Origin: Spirochaetae bacterium HGW-Spirochaetae-9
Lineage (GTDB): Bacteria; Spirochaetota; Spirochaetia; Treponematales; Rectinemataceae
NCBI GenBank assembly: GCA_002839205.1
Contig: PGXP01000144.1
Location: 1 to 5,062 of the forward strand
Length of the DNA stretch: 5,062 nucleotides
Reading direction: 5' to 3'
The notes under the pieces were generated by a model, which made no database searches, was not told where the DNA came from, and saw only the letters and a list, made by a program, of their open reading frames with translations. The translations under genes and the position numbers were made by a program. Position 1 is the first letter of the stretch. Every line of letters starts with the position of its first letter. Positions 1 through 5,062 of the stretch are shown in pieces.

Positions 1-299
1 AGGGCTTCGCCCCGGAAGCCGAGGGTGCGGGCGATGAGGAGGTCGTCGGCGCTCTCGATCTTGCTTGTCGCATGCTCGAGGATGGAAAGGGCCAGGTCAT
101 TCTTCGACATGCCTGAGCCGTTGTCGGATACGCGAATGAGTTCGATGCCGCCTTTTTCAATCTCCACGCCGATGGAGCTGGCGCCCGAATCGATGGCGTT
201 GTCGATAAGTTCCCTCAATGCCGATGCGGGTCTGTCGATCACTTCGCCGGCGGCTATGAGGCGCGATGTCTCGGCGGGCAGTATGTGGATGCGTGCCAT
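1..299 (-). CDS. mutL: DNA mismatch repair protein MutL, N-terminal part (runs off left edge)
   Basis: MutL is the cytoplasmic GHKL-family ATPase that links mismatch recognition by MutS to downstream strand incision and excision. Only the first 99 complete codons lie in the window. The visible part carries the ATP-binding signatures in the expected order. These are IAAGEVIDRPASALRELIDN at about residues 15-34 (predicted catalytic Glu30 and Mg-binding Asn34), DNGSGM at 59-64, HATSKI at 76-81 and LGFRGEAL at 93-100. Position and spacing match the family closely, so the identification is firm. The ATG at 299 gives the normal MutL N-terminus (MARIHILP, then the IAAGEV motif). An in-frame GTG lies directly before it and is less likely. 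There is no good Shine-Dalgarno sequence: the nearest GGAG (316-319) is 16 bases from the ATG. The gene begins 28 bases after a terminator U-tract, so its transcription source is unclear. The C-terminal dimerisation/endonuclease region is outside the window. Confidence 0.97.
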   Translation of the reverse strand, partial: MARIHILPAETSRLIAAGEVIDRPASALRELIDNAIDSGASSIGVEIEKGGIELIRVSDNGSGMSKNDLALSILEHATSKIESADDLLIARTLGFRGEA

Positions 300-305
300 C
301 ACAAT

Positions 306-311
306 ACTATA
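306..311 (-). promoter_or_regulatory. possible -10 element for mutL (weak)
   Basis: On the minus strand TATAGT matches five of six bases of the TATAAT consensus and lies six bases before the mutL ATG. If used, transcription would begin at or very near the start codon, giving a leaderless or nearly leaderless message. The matching -35 position falls in the T-tract of the preceding terminator and resembles the consensus poorly. This is suggestive only. mutL could instead be read from a promoter inside the upstream gene or by read-through. Confidence 0.2.
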
Positions 312-327
312 GCGACTCCGACAATAT

Positions 328-359
328 AAAAAAAGGACGCCCCGCAGGGAGGCGTCCTT
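328..359 (-). terminator. intrinsic (Rho-independent) terminator of the barrel gene pair
   Basis: Read on the minus strand, a perfect 9-bp stem (AAGGACGCC paired with GGCGTCCTT, 359-351 with 341-333) encloses a 9-base loop. The T-run overlaps the stem's last two bases and continues for five more (334-328). The hairpin starts 19 bases after the TAG of the 508-aa barrel gene, where a terminator for this operon is expected. The other strand has no T-run after the hairpin, so it should work in one direction only. Confidence 0.9.
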
Positions 360-378
360 ATATGTAAGGCTTTGGAGC

Positions 379-1905
379 CTAGAACCTGAACCTTGTCTCC
401 ATGGTGATGGAAGGTGTCATCACGACGCCGCTCGAAGGGTCGCCGATCGTCTTGTATACGACGTTCCCCGTGGTCGGGTCGCGCTTGGCCACCGCCTTGA
501 AGATGAGGCCTATGGCGAGGTTGGGCGTGCCGGGGATGGGGATTTCGATTTCGCCCGCGAAGGCTGTTTTCTCGTCGAAGAATTCGAAGCTGTCGCTGGC
601 GATGGAGTTCACGAGGCCCCATTTGTCGTAATAAATGGCACCTGCGAGGTCGACGACGGGAATGAGACCTTTCTTGATGCCCAAACCTGCATGGAATTCA
701 TCGTCGGCTGTAGCGCTGAGCTTGAATCCGTCCTCGGGATTCCAAGGCCACATGTATCCGGCCTGGAGCATGAGCTTGTCCCTAAAGAGGGTGAAGCCCG
801 CCTCTCCGTAGATGCCCATTACGGTCGGGGCATCGGATGAGCTCTTCGAGCCGTCGATATAGGGTATATAGTTCTGGACGTAGGTGGATCGGCTGCGCTC
901 ATAGGTGGAATCGAAGAAGGCCGGCCTGAAGATGCCGGTGAAGTACCTGTATTCCAGCCTCCAGTCGATGAAGAGCAGGTTACCCATGAAACCTGTGGCT
1001 GCTCCCCAGTTCCTCGGTCCGCCGTCCCAAATAAGGTCGGTCTGCAGGCCGCTAGACACCGTTTTCGTCGGATCGTAGGGGCTGACAAAACTGTCCTGGA
1101 TATAGGGAACGGTCACCGAGGCGTCGGCGAAGGCACGTATGCCGAGGATCGCATTTTTCTCTATCACCGGAAGGTCAAGGTCTATACCCGATCCGACAAA
1201 GACGAAGTTGTCGGCAGCTGCATCATAGCTTGTACCTTCAAGGTCCTTGGCAGCCGCGATGTCGGCTACTCCGGAGAATCCAAAGGCGAGCTTTGAGCTC
1301 TTGATGGGGCGGAAATAGAGCCTGGCGCCAAAGATTTCAGGGAAGGGCAGGTCGTTGGCAAGGGCTTCAAAGCCGAAGCCTCCAAAATCGATGCCCGTGT
1401 TGATGCCCGTGCGCCTGATGCTGGGGAAGTCGCTGTCATTGCGGTAGTTCCTGAGGATGAGGCCGTGGCCCATGGTCAGGTTTTTGAGATTGCCCACCTT
1501 GACAAAGAAGGGATCATCGAGGGGCTGGCCGTATTCGAGGTACTTGATCTTGAGGATCAAATCCTCGGCCGTGTCCTTGAGGGCGAGCCATGTATCGTTG
1601 CCCCAGTACTCGGTGCCGAAGCTCCACTCATTGTTGCCACCCGGGGCATACCAGGAGTTGGGGTCGAAAAGATCCTTCGTATAGATGATGGGCAGGTAGA
1701 AACCGAGCTTCATCTTGCCCAGCTTTACGTCGGGCGAGAGGACCACCTTCGAGTAGGAGGTGCCGTCAATCGAGACCGATCCCATCTCCATGCCCATATT
1801 GTCGCGGAGCCAGTCGAAAACCTTGGCTCCCGGTCCTTCCTGGGCCGTCAACGAGGCAGGAAGTATAGCCGCTATAAGCAGGGTTACCAGTAAAATTCTT
1901 TTCAT
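379..1905 (-). CDS. predicted outer-membrane beta-barrel protein, 508 aa (paralogue of its upstream neighbour)
   Basis: This is a secreted protein of unknown function, predicted to sit in the outer membrane. It starts with a signal peptide (MKR, then a hydrophobic stretch to about residue 16, then ASLTA|QE with likely signal peptidase I cleavage after Ala21). There is no lipobox cysteine. The mature part has no cysteine and no long hydrophobic helix. It is rich in short alternating hydrophobic/polar segments with aromatic residues, and ends in TRFRF; a terminal Phe is typical of proteins inserted by the BAM machinery. A notable block is DPFFVKVGNL...TMGHGLIL at residues 131-151, matched in the neighbouring protein by DPFYVKLGSI...TLGNGLIV. 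The start is supported by GGAGG five bases upstream (1911-1915). The gene lies 19 bases after the stop of its paralogue and is followed by a terminator, so it is the last gene of a two-gene transcript. A porin, transport or surface role is possible but not shown. I do not recognise a named family. Confidence 0.88.
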   Translation of the reverse strand: MKRILLVTLLIAAILPASLTAQEGPGAKVFDWLRDNMGMEMGSVSIDGTSYSKVVLSPDVKLGKMKLGFYLPIIYTKDLFDPNSWYAPGGNNEWSFGTEYWGNDTWLALKDTAEDLILKIKYLEYGQPLDDPFFVKVGNLKNLTMGHGLILRNYRNDSDFPSIRRTGINTGIDFGGFGFEALANDLPFPEIFGARLYFRPIKSSKLAFGFSGVADIAAAKDLEGTSYDAAADNFVFVGSGIDLDLPVIEKNAILGIRAFADASVTVPYIQDSFVSPYDPTKTVSSGLQTDLIWDGGPRNWGAATGFMGNLLFIDWRLEYRYFTGIFRPAFFDSTYERSRSTYVQNYIPYIDGSKSSSDAPTVMGIYGEAGFTLFRDKLMLQAGYMWPWNPEDGFKLSATADDEFHAGLGIKKGLIPVVDLAGAIYYDKWGLVNSIASDSFEFFDEKTAFAGEIEIPIPGTPNLAIGLIFKAVAKRDPTTGNVVYKTIGDPSSGVVMTPSITMETRFRF

Positions 1906-1910
1906 TGTAG

Positions 1911-1915
1911 CCTCC
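1911..1915 (-). promoter_or_regulatory. ribosome binding site of the 508-aa barrel gene
   Basis: GGAGG on the minus strand, five bases before the ATG at 1905. It lies within the 19-base gap after the TGA of the upstream paralogue, so ribosomes finishing that gene could readily re-initiate here. Confidence 0.8.
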
Positions 1916-1924
1916 AGTCCCTTG

Positions 1925-3277
1925 TCAGAAACGCACCGAGGCGCTCAGGGAAGAACTGACGTCGAAACCGCCTGCTCCGCCATTCATGGACGGATCGTAG
2001 CGGTACGCGTAATCGAGCGTGAGCACCGTGGCGCCCGTCTTGTAATTCACTTTCATGCCGATCGCCGCGTCCACGGGGTCGATGAGGTCCTCGAAGAAGG
2101 TACCTGTCTTGCCCAGGAAGTACTTTTCGTAGACGGCTTCGAGAGAGATGCCGCCAATCATGCCTTCCTTGAGAAGGAAGCTGCCCTTGAGGTGGGGATA
2201 AAGGGAACTGTTGTCGGAGTCCACGGCCGGTTTGTCGGAGAAAGGGCCGTCGAGAAGGGTGCTGAAGACCAGTTTGTCGCCCAGAAGACTGAAGCCGAGC
2301 ATGCCGAGCCATCCAAGCTGGAAGTCGCCGGCAGGGTTGGTGTCAATAAAGGTATAGCGCTCGGCCCGGTAGAAGTCGTAGTTGGTATCGAAATAGGAGG
2401 GGATGAAGCCCTCCTGCAGGGCTCGCAGCTGGGCCGTGTAGCGCAAGAACTTGAGGAGGCGGCCGCTGACGCCCGTGATGGCGCCGATGGATTCATTCAT
2501 CTCGCGTGCGCCTTCGGCGAATGCGGTGAGGGAGAACATCTGGCCTGTTACGATGGGGAGGGTGAGGTCTGCGCCGACTACGAAGATCGGCTCTCCTGTT
2601 CCTGACGTGGAGTAAAGGAAGGGATTGGTGTCAACCGTGGCCGTCACGCCTGCCTGGAGCCGCCCGGGGAGGGAGTCCCCCATGAAGACCAAGGGACGCA
2701 CATAGATCCTTCCTCCTACGACATCGAGCCGTGCCAGGTTGCCGGTGAGGGCTTCAAATCCCGCAAAGGGAAATTTGAGAAGGGCGCCGTCGAGGCCAAC
2801 CTGGAGGCCAAAGATCCTGAGGTCGGGAAGGAAGCGGGTGTTGGCATAGTCCGATACGATGAGTCCGTTGCCCAGGGTGAAGTCGGAAATAGAGCCGAGC
2901 TTCACATAGAAGGGATCGATGCCCCTGAGGCCATAGCGGACATACATGATCTTGGGCAGGTAGACATCAAGTATCGTCTGGTCGCCCTGGGGTATCCAGT
3001 CGGGGCTGTAGATGCGAATCGGGGAGGAGGATTCGTCGGGATAAAGCTGGAATCTGAACATGAGATCGAGACCGATGCCGAATTTTCCGAAGGCTACATC
3101 GGGCTGGAAGCCCAGCTTGGACCAGCTGGTGAGCTTGGTGGAATCATCGGGATCGGGGAGGAGATCGGAGCCAAGGCCGATACCGGCTGAAAAACCTGAA
3201 CCAGAACCGCCTGATTCCTGGGCGGTGAGCGGAAGGATAAGAACCAAAAGCACAAGTATCAGGGAAAGTCGCTTCAT
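1925..3277 (-). CDS. predicted outer-membrane beta-barrel protein, 450 aa (first gene of the paralogous pair)
   Basis: This is a secreted, probably outer-membrane protein of unknown function. The N-terminus is a signal peptide (MKRLSLILVLLVLILPLTA, cleavage likely after Ala19, before QES), followed by a short Gly/Ser-rich segment at about residues 21-36. The mature protein lacks cysteine, shows many short amphipathic strand-like segments, and ends in SASVRF with a terminal Phe, as in BAM-inserted barrels. It shares collinear blocks with the 508-aa protein downstream: FQPDVAFGKFGIG (57-69), DPFYVKLGSI...TLGNGLIV (121-141), FEALTGNL (174-181), RIYVRPL (190-196), FIPSYFDTNY (291-300) and the C-terminus. 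The pair therefore looks like an old tandem duplication. An in-frame ATG 15 codons upstream exists. I prefer 3277 because it follows an AAGGAGG site (3288-3294) by ten bases and gives a clean signal peptide. It is the first gene of the two-gene unit, transcribed divergently from the pyrimidine gene. Confidence 0.88.
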   Translation of the reverse strand: MKRLSLILVLLVLILPLTAQESGGSGSGFSAGIGLGSDLLPDPDDSTKLTSWSKLGFQPDVAFGKFGIGLDLMFRFQLYPDESSSPIRIYSPDWIPQGDQTILDVYLPKIMYVRYGLRGIDPFYVKLGSISDFTLGNGLIVSDYANTRFLPDLRIFGLQVGLDGALLKFPFAGFEALTGNLARLDVVGGRIYVRPLVFMGDSLPGRLQAGVTATVDTNPFLYSTSGTGEPIFVVGADLTLPIVTGQMFSLTAFAEGAREMNESIGAITGVSGRLLKFLRYTAQLRALQEGFIPSYFDTNYDFYRAERYTFIDTNPAGDFQLGWLGMLGFSLLGDKLVFSTLLDGPFSDKPAVDSDNSSLYPHLKGSFLLKEGMIGGISLEAVYEKYFLGKTGTFFEDLIDPVDAAIGMKVNYKTGATVLTLDYAYRYDPSMNGGAGGFDVSSSLSASVRF

Positions 3278-3287
3278 TGTTGTCAAG

Positions 3288-3294
3288 CCTCCTT
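3288..3294 (-). promoter_or_regulatory. ribosome binding site of the 450-aa barrel gene
   Basis: AAGGAGG on the minus strand, ten bases before the ATG at 3277. It decides the start in favour of the MKRLSLI signal peptide over the ATG at 3322, which would add 15 polar residues in front of it. Confidence 0.85.
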
Positions 3295-3342
3295 GGTAAA
3301 GGCGATCTGGTCGCTGCGGCACGCGCCTGCTTTCCTGCCACT

Positions 3343-3381
3343 ATTATATGCTATTAATTCACCGATTGCACCGTTTGACAA
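3343..3381 (-). promoter_or_regulatory. candidate promoter for the outer-membrane protein pair
   Basis: Two overlapping sigma-70-like signals can be read on the minus strand. One is TTGTCA (3381-3376) with a 17-base spacer and ATTAAT (3358-3353), five and four matches to consensus. The other is a perfect TATAAT (3348-3343) with no good -35 box in front. Either would start transcription about 60-70 bases before the ATG at 3277. The region is conspicuously AT-rich against its surroundings and contains a near-repeat of CTATTA with a ten-base period. This is a motif reading only; the exact start is uncertain. Confidence 0.5.
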
Positions 3382-3426
3382 GCATTTTCGGGCAAAAGTG
3401 AGAAGAGAACAAATATTTACCTCATC

Positions 3427-3475
3427 TGATCCTTGCTGTCGAACCCAGGGAGATTGTATTGTGCGAGAAGGATCA
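3427..3475 (+). repeat. 8-bp perfect inverted repeat in the leader of the pyrimidine gene
   Basis: TGATCCTT (3427-3434) and AAGGATCA (3468-3475) are perfect inverted repeats separated by 33 bases. The right arm ends six bases before the Shine-Dalgarno sequence at 3482. As RNA it could form a long-looped hairpin in the 5' leader; as DNA it could be a two-half-site operator. There is no T-run after it, so it is not an intrinsic terminator by itself. A role in regulating pyrimidine synthesis is only a possibility, and chance is not excluded for a repeat of this length. Confidence 0.45.
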
Positions 3476-3481
3476 TTCTAC

Positions 3482-3487
3482 AGGGGG
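3482..3487 (+). promoter_or_regulatory. ribosome binding site of the PyrF-PyrE fusion gene
   Basis: AGGGGG lies seven bases before the ATG at 3495. It supports that start over the in-frame TTG at 3459, which would add 12 polar residues absent from the normal PyrF N-terminus. Confidence 0.75.
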
Positions 3488-3494
3488 CAGAAAA

Positions 3495-4952
3495 ATGGAT
3501 TTTTTCGAAAGGATTGAGGAAATCGCAAAGAGCAAGGGAACCTGCCTCTGCATCGGTCTCGATCCCTATTTTGAGCGTGAAGAAAGGGCGAAAAGAGGCG
3601 ATGAAGCCTGCCTCGACCAGGCGCTGAAGGCTAATCTCCGCATCATTGAAACTACGCATCCTTTCACCGCCTGCTACAAGCCGAACGTGGCTTTCTATGA
3701 AGCCTTCGGGGCGGCAGGGCTCGAAGTGCTGAGGAAGACCCTGGATGCCATTCCTCAGGCGATTCCTTTCATCCTGGACGCGAAGCGGGGCGACATCGAT
3801 TCGACGGCGAAAGCCTATGCCGATTCGCTGTTTGGCCTTTGGGGTGCCGATGCCGTAACCCTGAGCGCCTATATGGGCAAAGACAGCGTGGACCCCTTCC
3901 TGGCGTGGAAAGATAAGGGCGTTTTCGTCCTGTGCAAGACGAGCAATCCCGGGGCAGGTGCCTTTCAGAACCTAGAAGTCGATGGGGAAACCCTCTATAT
4001 CCGTGTAGCGAGGGAAACCTCGTCATGGTCGAACAGGGTAGGTTTGGTGGTAGCCGGGAATAGCCCCGAGGCTTTGGCCAGGGTTCGGACCGTCGCACCC
4101 CATGCGTGGTTCCTGGCGCCTGGCATTGGAGCCCAGGGCGGCAAGGCAGACCTGGCTATGCGTTCGGGCGCCCGGTCCGACGGCTCCGGCATCCTTGTCG
4201 TGGCGGCACGTTCCGTCGCAGGTGCCGCCGATCCAGGAGAAGCGGCTCGCGTCCTGCGCGATACAATGCGCAGCGCCATGGAGGGATCTCTCGAGTCGGT
4301 TACTCCCGTAACCGGATGGACGTCAGCACCTGCGGCGATTCCATCCCTTGGGAGCGAGGCACTCAAGGACGAACTCGTCCGTCATCTCATCGCCACCGGC
4401 TGTTTCAAGCTCGGTGAATTTGTCCTCAAGAGCGGCAAAAGGAGCCCCTTCTATATCGATCTCAGAAAGCTCATTTCGGACCCTGAGGCTCTCCGTATCG
4501 CGGGTAAAGCCTATGCCAGACTGGCAGGGGCTTGTACCTTCGACAGGCTGGCCGGCATACCGGCAGCTGCCCTTCCGCTTGCCACGGCGGCTGGTCTTGC
4601 CCTCTCCGTGCCCATGATATGGCCACGCATGCCTGTCAAGGAGCACGGCACAGGCAACAAGGTCGAAGGGGAGTTCAAGGCCGGCGACAGAGCCCTTCTT
4701 CTCGATGACCTCATCACGACAGGGGCAAGCAAGCTGGAAGCGATCGAAATATTGCGGAAGGAAGGCCTCATCGTCGAGGATCTCATCGTTCTGATCGAGC
4801 GCGGAAAGCAGGGCAGGGTGGATATGGAAAAAGCCGGGATCAAACTCCGGGCTTTCCTGCATGTAAAGGAACTTTTCGCCTCCTGCGAGCGTCTGGGCAT
4901 CATCGACGCAAAACTTCGGGCTGAACTCGAGCGGTTTGTGGACGAGGAGTAG
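3495..4952 (+). CDS. pyrFE: bifunctional orotidine-5'-phosphate decarboxylase / orotate phosphoribosyltransferase (PyrF-PyrE fusion), 485 aa
   Basis: This cytoplasmic enzyme covers the last two steps of de novo UMP synthesis: orotate plus PRPP to OMP (C-terminal domain), then OMP to UMP plus CO2 (N-terminal domain). Residues 1 to about 262 are a type 2 OMP decarboxylase: GLDP (21-24), YKPNVAFYE with Lys62, DAKRGDI giving Asp95-Lys97-Asp100, SAYMGKDSV (124-132), LCKTSNP (146-152), PGIGAQGG (209-216) and the likely phosphate-binding Arg239. Together these complete the catalytic Lys-Asp-Lys-Asp set. A linker of about 25 residues leads to a UMP-synthase-like phosphoribosyltransferase (about 289-485) with GEFVLKSGKRSPFYIDLR (307-324) and the PRPP motif LLLDDLITTGAS (401-412). 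The catalytic loop reads PRMPVKEHGTG (377-387); from memory, most relatives have Arg-Lys-Glu where this has Arg-Met-Pro. The domain order is the reverse of animal UMP synthase but is known from some bacteria and kinetoplastids. The start is set by AGGGGG seven bases upstream. The gene stands alone here, with no other pyrimidine gene adjacent. Confidence 0.95.
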   Translation: MDFFERIEEIAKSKGTCLCIGLDPYFEREERAKRGDEACLDQALKANLRIIETTHPFTACYKPNVAFYEAFGAAGLEVLRKTLDAIPQAIPFILDAKRGDIDSTAKAYADSLFGLWGADAVTLSAYMGKDSVDPFLAWKDKGVFVLCKTSNPGAGAFQNLEVDGETLYIRVARETSSWSNRVGLVVAGNSPEALARVRTVAPHAWFLAPGIGAQGGKADLAMRSGARSDGSGILVVAARSVAGAADPGEAARVLRDTMRSAMEGSLESVTPVTGWTSAPAAIPSLGSEALKDELVRHLIATGCFKLGEFVLKSGKRSPFYIDLRKLISDPEALRIAGKAYARLAGACTFDRLAGIPAAALPLATAAGLALSVPMIWPRMPVKEHGTGNKVEGEFKAGDRALLLDDLITTGASKLEAIEILRKEGLIVEDLIVLIERGKQGRVDMEKAGIKLRAFLHVKELFASCERLGIIDAKLRAELERFVDEE

Positions 4953-4991
4953 CCGGCACTCAGTCAGTGAAGCGTTGAATGCAGCCAATAC

Positions 4992-5062
4992 CTACATATA
5001 ATCGGCGAGGGTTCGGGCGGCGGCAAAGTTCTTGATCTCCTTTTCCAGGGAAGTCCAGAACT
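4992..5062 (-). CDS. C-terminal end of an unidentified protein (runs off right edge)
   Basis: Read on the minus strand from the right edge, an open frame gives 22 residues (FWTSLEKEIKNF, then AAARTLADYM) and ends at TAG (4994-4992). Third codon positions are mostly G or C, like the confirmed genes, and the peptide looks like an ordinary helical C-terminus. The gene converges on the PyrF-PyrE gene, with 39 bases between the stops. Too little is visible to name a family, and chance is not fully excluded at this length. Confidence 0.55.
   Translation of the reverse strand, partial: FWTSLEKEIKNFAAARTLADYM

Noticed and set aside
25..312. Plus-strand open frame of 95 codons opposite mutL
   Set aside because: The minus strand encodes the conserved MutL ATPase motifs in full. 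The plus-strand product is Ser/Met-rich shadow sequence.
1760..2605. Long plus-strand open frame (281 codons) across the junction of the two barrel genes
   Set aside because: It lies antisense to two well-supported genes with signal peptides, ribosome binding sites and paralogous alignment. Its product has no recognisable domain, and such frames arise easily opposite GC-rich genes.
3278..3322. Upstream ATG at 3322 for the 450-aa barrel gene
   Set aside because: It would put 15 polar residues before the signal peptide, and the AAGGAGG at 3288-3294 clearly serves the ATG at 3277.
3459..3494. Earlier TTG start for the PyrF-PyrE gene
   Set aside because: It would place the AGGGGG ribosome binding site inside the coding region and add 12 polar residues not expected in PyrF. 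The ATG at 3495 has correct spacing.
4957..4970. CACTCAGTCAGTG as a terminator for the pyrimidine gene
   Set aside because: It gives only a 4-bp stem and has no T-run after it, so it does not resemble an intrinsic terminator.
4323..4988. Minus-strand open frame of 221 codons opposite the orotate phosphoribosyltransferase domain
   Set aside because: The sense strand has unmistakable enzyme motifs throughout. The antisense product has no family signature, and its start has no supporting context.

Overview
The window looks like chromosomal housekeeping sequence from a moderately GC-rich diderm bacterium. A spirochaete (Treponema/Spirochaeta-like) is my best guess. That is an inference from the style of the two outer-membrane proteins and the PyrF-PyrE fusion; no marker in the window settles it. 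Nearly all of it is coding, and I see no rRNA, tRNA, CRISPR array, insertion sequence or phage gene.

Layout. Positions 1-299 (minus strand) hold the start of mutL, encoding the DNA mismatch-repair ATPase; the gene runs off the left edge. A clear intrinsic terminator (328-359, minus) separates it from a two-gene minus-strand unit. In transcription order this unit is a 450-aa protein (3277 to 1925) and a 508-aa protein (1905 to 379), 19 bases apart. Both have signal peptides ending in LTAQE, no cysteine, and a C-terminal phenylalanine. They share collinear sequence blocks, so they read as a tandem pair of divergent paralogous outer-membrane beta-barrel proteins of unknown function.

A 217-base divergent intergenic region (3278-3494) carries a plausible minus-strand promoter for the barrel pair. 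It also carries an 8-bp inverted repeat just upstream of the ribosome binding site of the next gene.

On the plus strand, 3495-4952 encodes a 485-aa two-domain enzyme for the last two steps of UMP synthesis: orotidine-5'-phosphate decarboxylase (PyrF) fused in front of orotate phosphoribosyltransferase (PyrE). This domain order is the reverse of animal and plant UMP synthase. The decarboxylase catalytic residues are all present, but the phosphoribosyltransferase catalytic loop departs from the usual pattern. At 4992-5062 the last 22 codons of an unidentified minus-strand gene converge on it.

How they work together: only the two barrel genes look like a functional unit (one transcript, one terminator, one family). 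mutL, the pyrimidine enzyme and the right-edge gene appear to be ordinary neighbours. I found no convincing novel multi-gene system. The points most worth a second look are the undescribed-looking barrel pair, the fusion enzyme's altered loop, the leader inverted repeat, and how mutL is transcribed and translated from so close behind a terminator.
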